From positions 31,405-95,404 of the forward strand of contig JAYFRN010000025.1 of assembly GCA_034925865.1 (NCBI GenBank): a stretch of 64,000 nt of DNA. Direction: 5' to 3'. The notes beneath the pieces are model-generated. The model did no database searches. It saw only the letters and a program-made list of their open reading frames with translations, and was not told where the DNA came from. The position numbers were made by a program, and so were the translations under genes. This DNA comes from Oscillospiraceae bacterium. GTDB taxonomy: Bacteria; Bacillota; Clostridia; Oscillospirales; SIG627. Below, piece by piece: positions 36,470-45,331 of the stretch; position 1 is the first letter of the stretch, and each line of letters begins with the position of its first letter.

Positions 36470-38749
36470 TTATTTATAAATTTTTGAGACCTTAAAGTCT
36501 GATAATACTTCCGGATTTTCGCCTTTTGAGGTACGCATCATTCCGCGCGCGTCATGAAGTCCGCAGGAAACAGGATTGTGATCAATCCTTCCGTCTCCTT
36601 CCGTCGACGGGTACAGACCGAGCGCATATCGGAAATATAGGTAAGCCGGAATGGCGCTCCAGCCGTGGCAGAGGCTGCCCGCGTATCCGAAAGCGTCCGC
36701 GCCTTCCTGTGTCTCCCAGAATGTCGTCGCGCCTCGGCAGAGCATATCTCCCCAGATGCTTTCAACCTCAGTGAAAACTCTCCGTCCGTAAACCTCAGGC
36801 ATCTTCATCAGAGCGTCGAATTTGAAAATACTGTGGCTTAATGTCGCTTTTATAAGTCCGCCGCCGGAAAGGATATTCAGAATTTCTTTAAGCTTTTCGA
36901 CCGGCACCGCCCCGCAGCAGACTAAAAGCGACTGGGTAAGCTCGCAGAAATGGCTCTTTTCCCCGCTTTTTATGTTGATATAAGAGCAATATATTCTCTT
37001 TTCGTCGCAGTAAAAAGCTTTGTTTGTATTTTCGTTAAGCTTCTCATGTTCTCTTTTCCAAAAAGAGCATCGTTTCTCGCTTTCATGGTTGCCGTCAATT
37101 CCTGAAGTCAGGCGGTAGAGCTCTGATAGCGCATGATACGCCAAGGAAACAAAGCCGCACATCGGTGCGTCGTATGTTTCCAGTTCCTTAGGAAAGCCGC
37201 GCATATCTCCCGAAAGACCTGTCTGCCATTCGTAAAAATTCCATATGTTAGGATCGTTATAGCATTTTATAAGTCCGTATGATTTATCGGTCTGAGCAAG
37301 AAAGCCCTTTGCTATCGTCTCACATACGCCGAGCATATCGGCGGCGAATTTTTTATCGCCGGAAAACAGAAGGTATTCGTAAAGCTGTAATATGAAAACA
37401 GCGGAAAACGACGGGATCGTTACATATATTCTGGCAGGCGAACACAGCTCCAGCAATGCGTCGTCCCTCAATGACATAGCTATCAGCCTTATGCTTTCGC
37501 GGGGCATGTCATATTCTCCGAACGCGTAGTATCCGGCAAGCATCTGGTTTCTTGAATCCATCGTATAAAGTGACTGTTCGCGCCACGGACAGTCCTCATA
37601 ATGTGTGTGGACGCTCATTAAAAGCGTTCTAACGCATGTCTTGTATATTCTGTTATGCATTGAGTCGGCGCATTCGAAATAAGGCGACATATCCATAGGA
37701 TAATCCGTCGGTCTTATTCCGGCGTAATGAAGCTTTATTCTGCCGGAATATATGTAAAGCATAAGGTATCTGAGCCCGATACGCTTGAACGGATGAATGA
37801 AGCTGTTAAATCCGGTATGTGCCGTATATTTTGCGGCAAAGCATCTTCCGCCAACCGAGGTACGGGGTCTTAAATCGTCGAGGTGTTCGCCCCAGCCGAT
37901 CAGAACCTCGCATTTTTCGTAAAATTCGGCTTCAAACACAAAAAGTCCGACCGATTCTTCACCGAGGTCAAACAGCAGATACTGTCCGGTCTTACCTGTG
38001 CCTTCAAGCGGTGACGCAGTGAATTCCGTTCCTTCTTCCGAAGGGAAAGCGCGTCCGCCCGTAAGCGGCAGGCAGCCGAGAGCGGCGCGCTGCATCCTCT
38101 CGCCCCAGTCCGGATTGTCCGGCGATAAGTCATTGATCGTTCCGCGCGCTGCCAAAAGAACACTTTTATTTTTTCCCGTCACAAGCTTTTTTACCGGGCG
38201 CGGAAAAAGAGTATCCTTTTTACATAAGTCCGAGACTATGCTCGTGTTTTCCGGCTTTGGCTCCGCGCCCGGAATATCCGAATCATATTCGAAAGAATAT
38301 GAAAGCTGCCATGTCATCTTTGGTATCCCTCGGCTTATGTATTGCGAATTGATTGCGGAAGGCGTGCCGACACCGCTGTTTACTACCGAAGCGACGCTTG
38401 ACCCGTTGATTTCCCAAACAGAGAATATAATGCCGGGGGCTTCTTTTCTGTAAGAAAAGGAATCTTCGTTCTGACAGTATGCCATAATTTTTACGGTGTT
38501 TATACCGGGCTTAAGCCAGGGGGTCATAGCAAGCGTATCATATATTTTAAAATCGGGGTAGTCCGGATATTGACCTCCTTCGCGGTAAATCCCATTTATA
38601 TATACCGCGTAATCTGAATCGGCGGAAATATACATCGTATATTCGGCGCCGTTTTTTGCGTTGATTTCAGCATAATAATCGGAGTAAAGGTTTTCGCTGT
38701 CCCTTGCTCCGTTCCATATCCACTCGGCGTTTTCAAACCATTTGCTCAT
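36470..38749 (-). CDS. GH78-like alpha-L-rhamnosidase family protein
   Basis: 759 residues, no signal peptide, hence cytoplasmic. The N-terminus (WFENAEWIWNGARDSENLY ... YTMYISADSDYAVYINGIYREGGQYPDYP) has the aromatic-rich beta-sandwich typical of GH78-related enzymes. The catalytic (alpha/alpha)6 domain begins ~350 with HYEDCPWREQSLYTMDSRNQMLAGYYAFGEY, matching the GH78 DCPxRE block, though the usual GWxGD is replaced by YTMDSRN. A conserved C-terminal SLCHGWSAIPAYLYFRYALGLYP matches the family's GxxSHxWSAxP region. An alpha-rhamnosidase or related glycosidase is likely; substrate unproven. It is first in the glycosidase pair and lies between two related non-coding repeats. Confidence 0.8.
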   Translation of the reverse strand: MSKWFENAEWIWNGARDSENLYSDYYAEINAKNGAEYTMYISADSDYAVYINGIYREGGQYPDYPDFKIYDTLAMTPWLKPGINTVKIMAYCQNEDSFSYRKEAPGIIFSVWEINGSSVASVVNSGVGTPSAINSQYISRGIPKMTWQLSYSFEYDSDIPGAEPKPENTSIVSDLCKKDTLFPRPVKKLVTGKNKSVLLAARGTINDLSPDNPDWGERMQRAALGCLPLTGGRAFPSEEGTEFTASPLEGTGKTGQYLLFDLGEESVGLFVFEAEFYEKCEVLIGWGEHLDDLRPRTSVGGRCFAAKYTAHTGFNSFIHPFKRIGLRYLMLYIYSGRIKLHYAGIRPTDYPMDMSPYFECADSMHNRIYKTCVRTLLMSVHTHYEDCPWREQSLYTMDSRNQMLAGYYAFGEYDMPRESIRLIAMSLRDDALLELCSPARIYVTIPSFSAVFILQLYEYLLFSGDKKFAADMLGVCETIAKGFLAQTDKSYGLIKCYNDPNIWNFYEWQTGLSGDMRGFPKELETYDAPMCGFVSLAYHALSELYRLTSGIDGNHESEKRCSFWKREHEKLNENTNKAFYCDEKRIYCSYINIKSGEKSHFCELTQSLLVCCGAVPVEKLKEILNILSGGGLIKATLSHSIFKFDALMKMPEVYGRRVFTEVESIWGDMLCRGATTFWETQEGADAFGYAGSLCHGWSAIPAYLYFRYALGLYPSTEGDGRIDHNPVSCGLHDARGMMRTSKGENPEVLSDFKVSKIYK

Positions 38750-38836
38750 AGTTAAGTTCCTCCGGCAGACGCGGCTGATATTTTAAAGTTTTTATAATAA
38801 TATCACTTTTCGCTGGTTTTGGCAACATGAATTATA

Positions 38837-39055
38837 AAACGGCAATCAAAATAACAGGTGATTTATATTATGCCTGCTTAGATGTACAATCTATGGATAC
38901 TAAGGGTTTGGGCTGGCTTTCATCTGCCCCAAGCCTATGCCGTTCGAAAACGGCATATATGGTATATTCTGTAGACATTATATAGCTCACGATAGCTCTT
39001 GATGTGATTCACAATAAGAGAAAAGTTCATATACCAAAGTGTTTGATTGCCGTTT
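38837..39055 (-). repeat. Hairpin repeat, copy B (MITE-like or structured RNA), inverted to copy A
   Basis: A 219-base element with perfect 14-base inverted ends, AAACGGCAATCAAA (38837-38850) and TTTGATTGCCGTTT (39042-39055). The - strand of 38887-38983 repeats the block at 33792-33877, including the identical UUCG-loop hairpin (38937-38956). A second shared segment (39014-39040) is in the + orientation relative to its copy at 34042-34070, so the internal order is rearranged between copies. No coding potential and no transposase inside. Confidence 0.7.
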
Positions 39056-39092
39056 AGAAATTGCCGCATTAATGCGTGTTTATGGGCTTCTG

Positions 39093-39121
39093 TTGACAAA
39101 ATACTCCCGCTGGATTATAAT
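39093..39121 (+). promoter_or_regulatory. Consensus promoter of purM
   Basis: Exact TTGACA (39093-39098), 17-base spacer, exact TATAAT (39116-39121). No purine riboswitch or PurR-like palindrome was seen in the ~60-base leader. Confidence 0.85.
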
Positions 39122-39184
39122 AAACTCATATGTAAAACGCGTAATAATTTATATGAGTAATATTTCACAAGGAGTTACATCCAT

Positions 39185-40360
39185 ATGAACAATAAGGATT
39201 CGGCATACGCAGGCAGAGGCGTTTCCGCTTCAAAGGACGAGGTGCACAGCGCAATCGCAAATGTCGACAAAGGGCTTTTCCCTGGCGCATTTTGTAAGAT
39301 GATCTCCGATCCGTGCGGAGACGACGGCTTTTGCGCTCTCATGCATGCGGACGGCGCCGGCACAAAGAGCGCTCTTGCGTATATGTATTATAAAGAAACC
39401 GGCGAAGAGGATGTTTTCTCCGATATAGCTCAGGATTCACTCATTATGAATATCGACGATTTGCTCTGCGTCGGAGCTACCGGAGGCTTTGTGGTCAGCA
39501 ATACGATAGGGCGAAACGCGCACCGTATTCCCGGCTCCGTGATAAAGCGCATAATCGGCGGATATGAGGAATGCGCCGACATTCTGCGTAGATACGGAAT
39601 AGATATTACTCTTTCCGGAGGCGAGACTGCGGATGTCGGCGATCTTGTAAGGACTGTCATCGCCGATTCCACCGTTTTCTGCAGGCTGCGCCGCACAGAC
39701 GTGATCGACTGCTCGGATATCCGTCCCGGAAATGTGATCGTCGGCCTCGCTTCCTCCGGAAAAGCCGTATATGAAAAGCGTTATAACGCCGGAATGGGCT
39801 CGAACGGGCTTACCGCCGCGCGTCATCTTCTCTTTTCTTCCGTATATCGCGATAAATACCCTGAGACATTTTCTCCCACGATAGAACGCGAATTGGTCTA
39901 TTGCGGTAAATATCTGCTTACCGACGAGCTTCCCGGAGCATCCGGCATTACAGTCGGCCGCGCCGTGCTTTCTCCCACCCGCACATACGCTCCGCTTATT
40001 AAAAGTATCCTGGACGATTCGCGCCGGGGAATATACGGCATAATTCACTGCAGCGGTGGCGCACAGGTAAAATGCCGCAGCTTCGGCAGAGGGCTTAAAT
40101 ACGTAAAGGATTCACTTTTCGATCTTCCGCCGCTTTTTGAAACGCTTTCAAAATGCGATATTTCTCGCCGCGAGCTATACAATGTGTTCAACTGCGGCCA
40201 CCGTGCCGAAATATATTGCGACGGATGTGAGGCAGACAGGATAATTGCTTCTGCCGAAAGCTTCGGAATAGACGCAAAGGTCATAGGACATGTCGAAGCA
40301 TCGGATTCGGATCGTAACAAGGTGCTGATTGTCGACCGATTCGGTCAATATGAATATTGA
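39185..40360 (+). CDS. purM: Phosphoribosylformylglycinamidine cyclo-ligase, Bacteroidota-type
   Basis: 391 residues; converts FGAM to AIR in purine synthesis. The sequence follows the longer Bacteroidota PurM pattern rather than the ~345-residue Firmicute form: GRGVSASKDEVHSAIANVDKGLFPGAFCK, MHADGAGTKSALAYMYYKETGEEDVF, IAQDSLIMNIDDLLCVGAT, SGGETADVGDLVRTVI, YNAGMGSNGLTAARH, LSPTRTYAPLIK, GIIHCSGGAQVKC and NCGHRAEIYC. The AIR-synthase ATP and substrate motifs (DGAGTK, GGETAD) are intact. AAGGAG precedes the ATG. It stands alone, not in a pur operon, which together with the family type suggests transfer or a lineage-specific replacement. It also resembles other AIR-synthase-related proteins, but the match is end to end. 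Confidence 0.88.
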   Translation: MNNKDSAYAGRGVSASKDEVHSAIANVDKGLFPGAFCKMISDPCGDDGFCALMHADGAGTKSALAYMYYKETGEEDVFSDIAQDSLIMNIDDLLCVGATGGFVVSNTIGRNAHRIPGSVIKRIIGGYEECADILRRYGIDITLSGGETADVGDLVRTVIADSTVFCRLRRTDVIDCSDIRPGNVIVGLASSGKAVYEKRYNAGMGSNGLTAARHLLFSSVYRDKYPETFSPTIERELVYCGKYLLTDELPGASGITVGRAVLSPTRTYAPLIKSILDDSRRGIYGIIHCSGGAQVKCRSFGRGLKYVKDSLFDLPPLFETLSKCDISRRELYNVFNCGHRAEIYCDGCEADRIIASAESFGIDAKVIGHVEASDSDRNKVLIVDRFGQYEY

Positions 40361-40374
40361 TCTTAATTGCTGAT

Positions 40375-40442
40375 AATTGTCCGGGCAACCGCAAGGGTCG
40401 CCCGGACAATTTATAATAAGGGGCGGTGTAAATAAACACCGC
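40375..40442. terminator. Two terminator hairpins between convergent purM and parC
   Basis: The first is a 12-bp stem AATTGTCCGGGC / GCCCGGACAATT (40375-40386, 40400-40411) with an inner GCAA-capped stem. The second is GCGGTGT / ACACCGC (40423-40429, 40436-40442). Together they separate the + strand purM from the - strand parC; neither has a long T-run. Confidence 0.75.
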
Positions 40443-40471
40443 ACCTTAAACAATATTATTTTATTGATGTT

Positions 40472-42700
40472 TTATTGTTTTTCCTGATCCAGACTTATTT
40501 GATCTTCCCAAATGGCACCGGGAGAAGGAACCTTGAGCTTCCTGTATTTTGAAAGAGTCTTGCTGCCTTTTTCGACTTTAACGAACAAGGATGGCTTGTC
40601 CTGCTTTTTCAGCGCGATAATCTGAACGCCGCCGCTTGTGCGGGTCGACTTAAGCGGGATCAATGACGGCTTTATCACCAGCGCACGTCCCGAATCTGTC
40701 TTGATTAAAAATTCGGCGTCCTCTCCCGCTTGAAGGACAGACATAGCGCAGACAGGCGAAGAATCCGAATAAGCATTCGTGAGCTTTTTACGGTTGTTTT
40801 TTGTTTTATAGGTTTCAATCGAAAGCGCGACGGCTTTGCCGTTTTCAAATAGAATATAAAGCGTTTCGGCGTATGAAACGGTAAAAACAGTGAACATCAC
40901 GCGCTCACCGCTGTCAAAACCGAGCTTTGCCGGGATGAAATCACCTAATGCAGATGACTTTGTCCCTTCAAAATCCGACATTCGCGCTTTATAGCATTGG
41001 CTCCGGTCGGATAAGAATAATATTTCGGTGCGGTTTGTGACTTCACCGGAAAACACGATCTCATCCTTTTCCTTAAGGCTCTGCTCGTCATTGCCGCGCA
41101 TGGAGGCGAGTGAAATCTTTTTTAAATATCCGTCACGCGTCATCACGGCATAAACTGGATAATCCTCAATTTCCGGTTCGCTTTCCGTATCTTCAGCAGG
41201 AAGCGCGTCTTCGTATATAATTTCGGTTTTTCTGGGAATTGCGTATTTTTCCTTTATATCTGTAAGCTGCTTTACGATCATATTGTCAAGACGCTTTTCG
41301 CTCTTTAAAATCGCTTCGATATCGGCAATTTCCTTGAGAAGCCGTTCGATATCGGCGGTGCGCTGAAGTATGTATTCCTTGTTGAGATTGCGCAGCTTTA
41401 TTTCTGCGACATACTCGGCCTGTGCTTCGTCAATATCGAAGCCGGCGGCTAGATTCGGGACGACCTCGCGGTCGTTTTTTGTGCCGCGAATAATCGCAAT
41501 AGCCTTGTCTATATCCAAAAGAATCTTTTCAAGCCCGCGCAGCATATGCAGCTTCTCTTCTTTTTTACGAAGGTCATAATAAAGCTCACGGCGCAGGCAT
41601 TCACAGCGGAAGGCGTGCCATTCGGAAATAATCTCCTTTATCCCCATCAGTCGCGGCGTTCCGGAAATGAGGATGTTGAAATTGCACGGGAAATCATCTT
41701 CAAGGGTGGTGAGCTTGTATAATCGCTTCATAAGCTTGTCAGGATCGACTCCGCGCTTTAAGTCAATTGCAATTTTAAGCCCATTCAAATCCGTTTCATC
41801 GCGCACATCGGAAATTTCCTTGAGCTTTCCGGATTTTGCGAGATCGGCGATCTTATCAACTATCGTTTCAATATTTGTGGTATAAGGTATTTCCTTGATT
41901 TCGATCAGATTTCCGCTTTTTTCATAATTGTACCTTGAACGCAGACGAACACTGCCTTTTCCGGTACGGTATACCTGTTCAAGCTGCTCACGGTTATATA
42001 AAAGCATTGCCCCGGTGGAAAAATCGGGGGCTTTAAGCGTGGAAAAAATATCATGGTCGGGATCGCGGATAAGCGCGACTGTCGTGTCGATTATCTCGCC
42101 TAAGTTAAATGAGCATATATTGGAGGCAATTCCTACTGCGATGCCTGTGTTTGGGTTTGCGAGAAGATTCGGAAATGCCGTGGGAAGCAGCGCGGGCTCT
42201 TTAAGCGTGCTGTCGTAATTATCGACAAGGTCAACGGCGTCTTTATCTATTCCTGAAAATATCTCACCGCAAATTGAATCAAGCCTTACCTCGGTATATC
42301 TGGCGGCGGCGAAGGCCATTTTGGAATATTGTTTTCCAAAGCTGCCTTTTGAGTCTATGAATGGATGTAAAAGCGCTTCATTTGCCCTTGTAAGACGCAC
42401 GAGAGTTTCATATATAGCCATGTCGCCATGCGGGTTGAGCTTCATTGTCTGCCCTACGACATTCGCGCTTTTCGTGCGCTGTCCGCCAAGCAGACCCATC
42501 TTGTACATGGTATATAAAAGCTTTCGGTGGGCGGGTTTGAAGCCGTCGATTTCCGGGATAGCACGAGAAATGATCACGCTCATGGTGTATGGCATGTAAT
42601 TTTCCTCGAGCGTCCTTGTTATGGGACGCTCGCTGATTGCGGCGGATTTGTTTTCGGAATTCGAGGCGGTTTTATCCAATGTTCTTCTCGGTTTCGGCAT
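40472..42700 (-). CDS. parC: Type IIA topoisomerase subunit A (ParC/GyrA-like)
   Basis: 742 residues. It starts at ATG 42700 behind AAAGGAA; the in-frame TTG at 42721 overlaps the hflX stop and lacks an RBS. The breakage-reunion domain contains MSVIISRAIPEIDGFKPAHRKLLYTMYKMGL and the catalytic Tyr in AFAAARYTEVRL, then NLLANPNTGIAVGIASN. A coiled-coil segment lies at ~360-470. The C-terminal domain has degenerate propeller blades and no GyrA-box (QRRGGKG), which favours a topoisomerase IV-like or clostridial gyrase-A-like role. No subunit B gene is adjacent. The quinolone-determining position is atypical: HGDMAIYE, with Met where Ser83 is usual. Confidence 0.88.
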   Translation of the reverse strand: MPKPRRTLDKTASNSENKSAAISERPITRTLEENYMPYTMSVIISRAIPEIDGFKPAHRKLLYTMYKMGLLGGQRTKSANVVGQTMKLNPHGDMAIYETLVRLTRANEALLHPFIDSKGSFGKQYSKMAFAAARYTEVRLDSICGEIFSGIDKDAVDLVDNYDSTLKEPALLPTAFPNLLANPNTGIAVGIASNICSFNLGEIIDTTVALIRDPDHDIFSTLKAPDFSTGAMLLYNREQLEQVYRTGKGSVRLRSRYNYEKSGNLIEIKEIPYTTNIETIVDKIADLAKSGKLKEISDVRDETDLNGLKIAIDLKRGVDPDKLMKRLYKLTTLEDDFPCNFNILISGTPRLMGIKEIISEWHAFRCECLRRELYYDLRKKEEKLHMLRGLEKILLDIDKAIAIIRGTKNDREVVPNLAAGFDIDEAQAEYVAEIKLRNLNKEYILQRTADIERLLKEIADIEAILKSEKRLDNMIVKQLTDIKEKYAIPRKTEIIYEDALPAEDTESEPEIEDYPVYAVMTRDGYLKKISLASMRGNDEQSLKEKDEIVFSGEVTNRTEILFLSDRSQCYKARMSDFEGTKSSALGDFIPAKLGFDSGERVMFTVFTVSYAETLYILFENGKAVALSIETYKTKNNRKKLTNAYSDSSPVCAMSVLQAGEDAEFLIKTDSGRALVIKPSLIPLKSTRTSGGVQIIALKKQDKPSLFVKVEKGSKTLSKYRKLKVPSPGAIWEDQISLDQEKQ

Positions 42701-42717
42701 ATCGCTTTCCTTTATGA

Positions 42718-44013
42718 TCAAATGATGTATTTTTTATAAATTCCGGCGGTTTTTTCATCTATATCGGCTTCTACAATGGTATCAGATCCGTCGTATTCGG
42801 TTGACCTTACGGCAGAGAGCTTGTAAAGGGAATTGAGGATCTGACCTTCCGATGATGGAAAACGCAGCTTGACATGTCGGGTATCCTCAAATATGAGAGC
42901 TTCCATTTTTTCAAGCATTTGCTGAATGCCTTCACCGGTTTTGGCGGAGATAAAAACAGAATCCTTTATTTCGGGCAGCCCGAATGTGAGCTTTTCGGCT
43001 TCAGGCAGATCACATTTATTGAAGACATAAAGAGTTTTCGGATATTTTTTGCCGGCTTCGGTGAAAAGCTGTAAGAGGATTGAATCACTGACTTCGAAAT
43101 GCTTTTTTACCTGGGGATCCGACGCGTCGAGAAGCACGATTACGACATCGGCAAAAGTCACCTCATCGAGCGTAGATTTAAATGCTTTGATCAGATGATG
43201 CGGCAGGCGGGAGATAAAGCCGACAGTATCGGTCATGAGTACCTCCGCTGAATTCGGCAGCTTTAATTTACGCGTGGTCGGATCGAGCGTTGCGAAAAGC
43301 TTGTCTTCGGCAAGTATGCCCGCGTCGGTCAGCTTGTTTAAAAGCGTCGATTTGCCGGAGTTGGTGTATCCGGCGATTGCGATTTGAGGAAGCCCGCTCT
43401 TTTTTCTGCCTTTGCGCTGCTCGGATCGTTTGCCCTCCAACTCCTTAAGAGCTTGTTCAAGAAATAAAATACGCCTCTTGATATGGCGCTTGTCTGTTTC
43501 GAGCTTTGATTCACCCGGACCGCGTGTTCCTATGCCGCCGCCGAGCCGGGACATTTCCGTGCCTTTTCCGATAAGGCGCGGAGCGGTGTAGCGAAGCCCC
43601 GCGATTTCAACCTGCAGCATACCCTCTGAAGTTTTCGCGTTCTTTGCGAATATATCGAGGATAAGCATCGTGCGGTCAATTACGCGGACATCACCTATTG
43701 CGTCTTCTATATTCTTTATTTGCGACGGTGACAGCTCATCATCGAATACGGTCAGCGTTACGGCATTGTCTTCGCATAGCTTTTTCAATTCCGAAAGCTT
43801 TCCTGAACCGAAATAGGTGGTGGGATCGGGAGTCTGGCGCGCCTGCGTGATCCTGGCAAACGGGATTCCGCCTGCCGTCTCTACAAGGCGCGAAAGCTCG
43901 TCAAGAGATATTTCGGCTGCCTTTTCATCAAATGTATCATTAATCAGCGCACAGAGCGCACACTTGGGCATTTCGGTATCGGAATATGAAATGAAATTGT
44001 TTTGTTCTTGCAT
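42718..44013 (-). CDS. hflX: Ribosome-associated GTPase HflX
   Basis: 431 residues from ATG 44013 (MQEQNNFISY), which has CGAAAGGAAT upstream; an in-frame ATG 54 bases earlier lies in the rpmE terminator and is rejected. HflX splits stalled ribosomes and binds the 50S subunit. The N-terminal subdomain has TYFGSGKLSELK, the glycine-rich linker GGGIGTRGPGESKLETD is diagnostic, and the G domain shows AGYTNSGKSTLLN (G1), DTVGFI (G3), NKCD (G4) and SAKTGEG (G5). It lies 17 bases ahead of parC on the same strand. Confidence 0.95.
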   Translation of the reverse strand: MQEQNNFISYSDTEMPKCALCALINDTFDEKAAEISLDELSRLVETAGGIPFARITQARQTPDPTTYFGSGKLSELKKLCEDNAVTLTVFDDELSPSQIKNIEDAIGDVRVIDRTMLILDIFAKNAKTSEGMLQVEIAGLRYTAPRLIGKGTEMSRLGGGIGTRGPGESKLETDKRHIKRRILFLEQALKELEGKRSEQRKGRKKSGLPQIAIAGYTNSGKSTLLNKLTDAGILAEDKLFATLDPTTRKLKLPNSAEVLMTDTVGFISRLPHHLIKAFKSTLDEVTFADVVIVLLDASDPQVKKHFEVSDSILLQLFTEAGKKYPKTLYVFNKCDLPEAEKLTFGLPEIKDSVFISAKTGEGIQQMLEKMEALIFEDTRHVKLRFPSSEGQILNSLYKLSAVRSTEYDGSDTIVEADIDEKTAGIYKKYII

Positions 44014-44041
44014 GACGTTAATATTCCTTTCGTGTGAAGAT

Positions 44042-44074
44042 AAAAACAAGGCGGCATGCATTCGCATCCCGCCG
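44042..44074 (-). terminator. rpmE terminator
   Basis: On the - strand, a 10-pair stem with one mismatch (44050-44059 with 44064-44073, GGCGGGATGC / GCATGCCGCC) is followed by TTGTTTTTA. It lies between the rpmE stop and hflX. Confidence 0.85.
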
Positions 44075-44092
44075 TTTGCTCATAACGAAAAA

Positions 44093-44293
44093 TCAACCGC
44101 GATTGAATTTCTTGTTGAATTTATCAACACGTCCGCCTGCATCGACAAACTTCTGTTTGCCGGTGAAGAACGGATGACATTTAGAGCAAATTTCTACGTG
44201 AATATCCTGTTTTGTGGATTTTGTCGGATATTCGGCACCGCATGCGCATACAATCACGGTATCTTTATAATTCGGATGGATTCCGTTTTTCAT
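44093..44293 (-). CDS. rpmE: 50S ribosomal protein L31 (zinc-binding form)
   Basis: 66 residues, [26 protein letters not shown] onward. The four Cys of the C+ (zinc-holding) paralogue are present as CAC and CSKC ([14 protein letters not shown]). GGAGGTG precedes the ATG. Many bacteria also carry a Zur-regulated Cys-free L31; none is seen here. Monocistronic, with its own terminator. Confidence 0.95.
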   Translation of the reverse strand: MKNGIHPNYKDTVIVCACGAEYPTKSTKQDIHVEICSKCHPFFTGKQKFVDAGGRVDKFNKKFNRG

Positions 44294-44449
44294 TCTGTTT
44301 ACACCTCCGATTCTGATAATGAAGCTTGCCTTCAGCGAGAAAATCGCATATGATCAGACAAACATTTTTTAAACACATTATACTATATCACATGCCGTAA
44401 TAAAAAGCAAGAGGAAATTTTATTATTTTTACCTTGGTCAGAGCAGCTG

Positions 44450-45094
44450 TCAATCAACAGTTTTTTCTATATCTTTTTTACGCCCCATGACGACAAGATG
44501 CTCTTTCCCGGTGAATACAAACTCGGGATCGGGATTCGGATAAATAATGCCCTCCTGCTTGATAGCAAGGATGTTTATGTTGTATTTGCTTCTGATTCCT
44601 TTTTGCGCTATCGATTTACCGACCCAACTTTTAAGCGGCGGTATTTCATAAATAGCGTAATCGTCAGATAGCTCTATATATTCGAAAACGTTCTTGGCGG
44701 AGAGCTTGACGGCAAGCCTTTCGGCGAGTTCCTTTTCCGGATAAACAATTTCATCGGCACCGTTTTTAAGAAGAAATTTGGCATGGTTCAAGCGTGAAGC
44801 CTTTGCGATTACGTATTTGGCTCCGTTTTCTTTGAGAAGAGAGGTAATCACAAGAGAGGCTTGAAAATCGTCTCCTATGGCGACAACACATACGTCAAAA
44901 TTTGATACGCCTGTTGATTTTACGACCTGCTCATTTGAAAAATCTGCTATCTGAGCTGTGGTGACATAAGGAAGCACTTCATTAATGGCGGCTTCTGATT
45001 TGTCGACAATCATGACTTCGTTTTTTAATGAAGCAAGCTTGATTGCCAAAAAGCGTCCGAAACGTCCAATACCGACTATAAGAATGGATTTCAT
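44450..45094 (-). CDS. ktrA: K+ uptake regulatory subunit KtrA/TrkA
   Basis: 214-residue cytoplasmic RCK protein. It starts at ATG 45094 (MKSILIVGIGRFGRFLAIKL) with GAAGG upstream; the 22 upstream in-frame residues have no RBS. The Rossmann GxGxxG is GIGRFG with the acidic strand end VDKSE; the RCK_N domain runs to ~135 and RCK_C covers the rest (SWVGKSIAQKGIRSKYNINILAIKQ). Together with KtrB it forms a Na+/nucleotide-regulated potassium channel-transporter. The partner gene is 213 bases upstream on the same strand. Confidence 0.92.
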   Translation of the reverse strand: MKSILIVGIGRFGRFLAIKLASLKNEVMIVDKSEAAINEVLPYVTTAQIADFSNEQVVKSTGVSNFDVCVVAIGDDFQASLVITSLLKENGAKYVIAKASRLNHAKFLLKNGADEIVYPEKELAERLAVKLSAKNVFEYIELSDDYAIYEIPPLKSWVGKSIAQKGIRSKYNINILAIKQEGIIYPNPDPEFVFTGKEHLVVMGRKKDIEKTVD

Positions 45095-45285
45095 ATTATA
45101 ACCTTCGAATAATTCTGATACCTGCCTTGGGTAAGACTCACGGGCTGCGTGAAGAGGCAAGTGCGTTTTTTACATGTAATTAGTATATGTTTACTGTACA
45201 TAAATATGTTGTATGCCGGATAAGAATGCAGCTTGATTATCCCGAAAAATACCGCGTTTCTCTGTTATCCTGCTTGAGGCTTTTA

Positions 45286-45331
45286 CCTATCGCAACCTTG
45301 CCGAGCGTTATCCTATCGCAACCTTGCCGAG
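45286..45331. repeat. 20-base direct repeat at the ktrB stop codon
   Basis: CCTATCGCAACCTTGCCGAG occurs at 45286-45305 and again at 45312-45331, a period of 26 bases. The second copy encodes the KtrB C-terminus (LGKVAIG, then stop). The first copy lies downstream of the stop, in a shifted frame. Confidence 0.85.

Larger units (their letters stand above)
38750..39184. other. Intergenic region between divergent GH78-like and purM genes
   Basis: 435 bases with no gene. It holds hairpin repeat copy B (38837-39055) and the purM promoter (39093-39121). The first ~85 bases, adjacent to the GH78-like start, are AT-rich and should contain that gene's - strand promoter, but I could not pick a convincing -35/-10 pair. 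Confidence 0.6.

Noticed and set aside
42701-42721. TTG start for the ParC-like protein
   Set aside because: It overlaps the hflX stop and lacks an RBS; ATG 42700 has AAAGGAA.
44011-44067. 18-residue N-terminal extension of HflX
   Set aside because: It would be encoded by the rpmE terminator hairpin and lacks an RBS.
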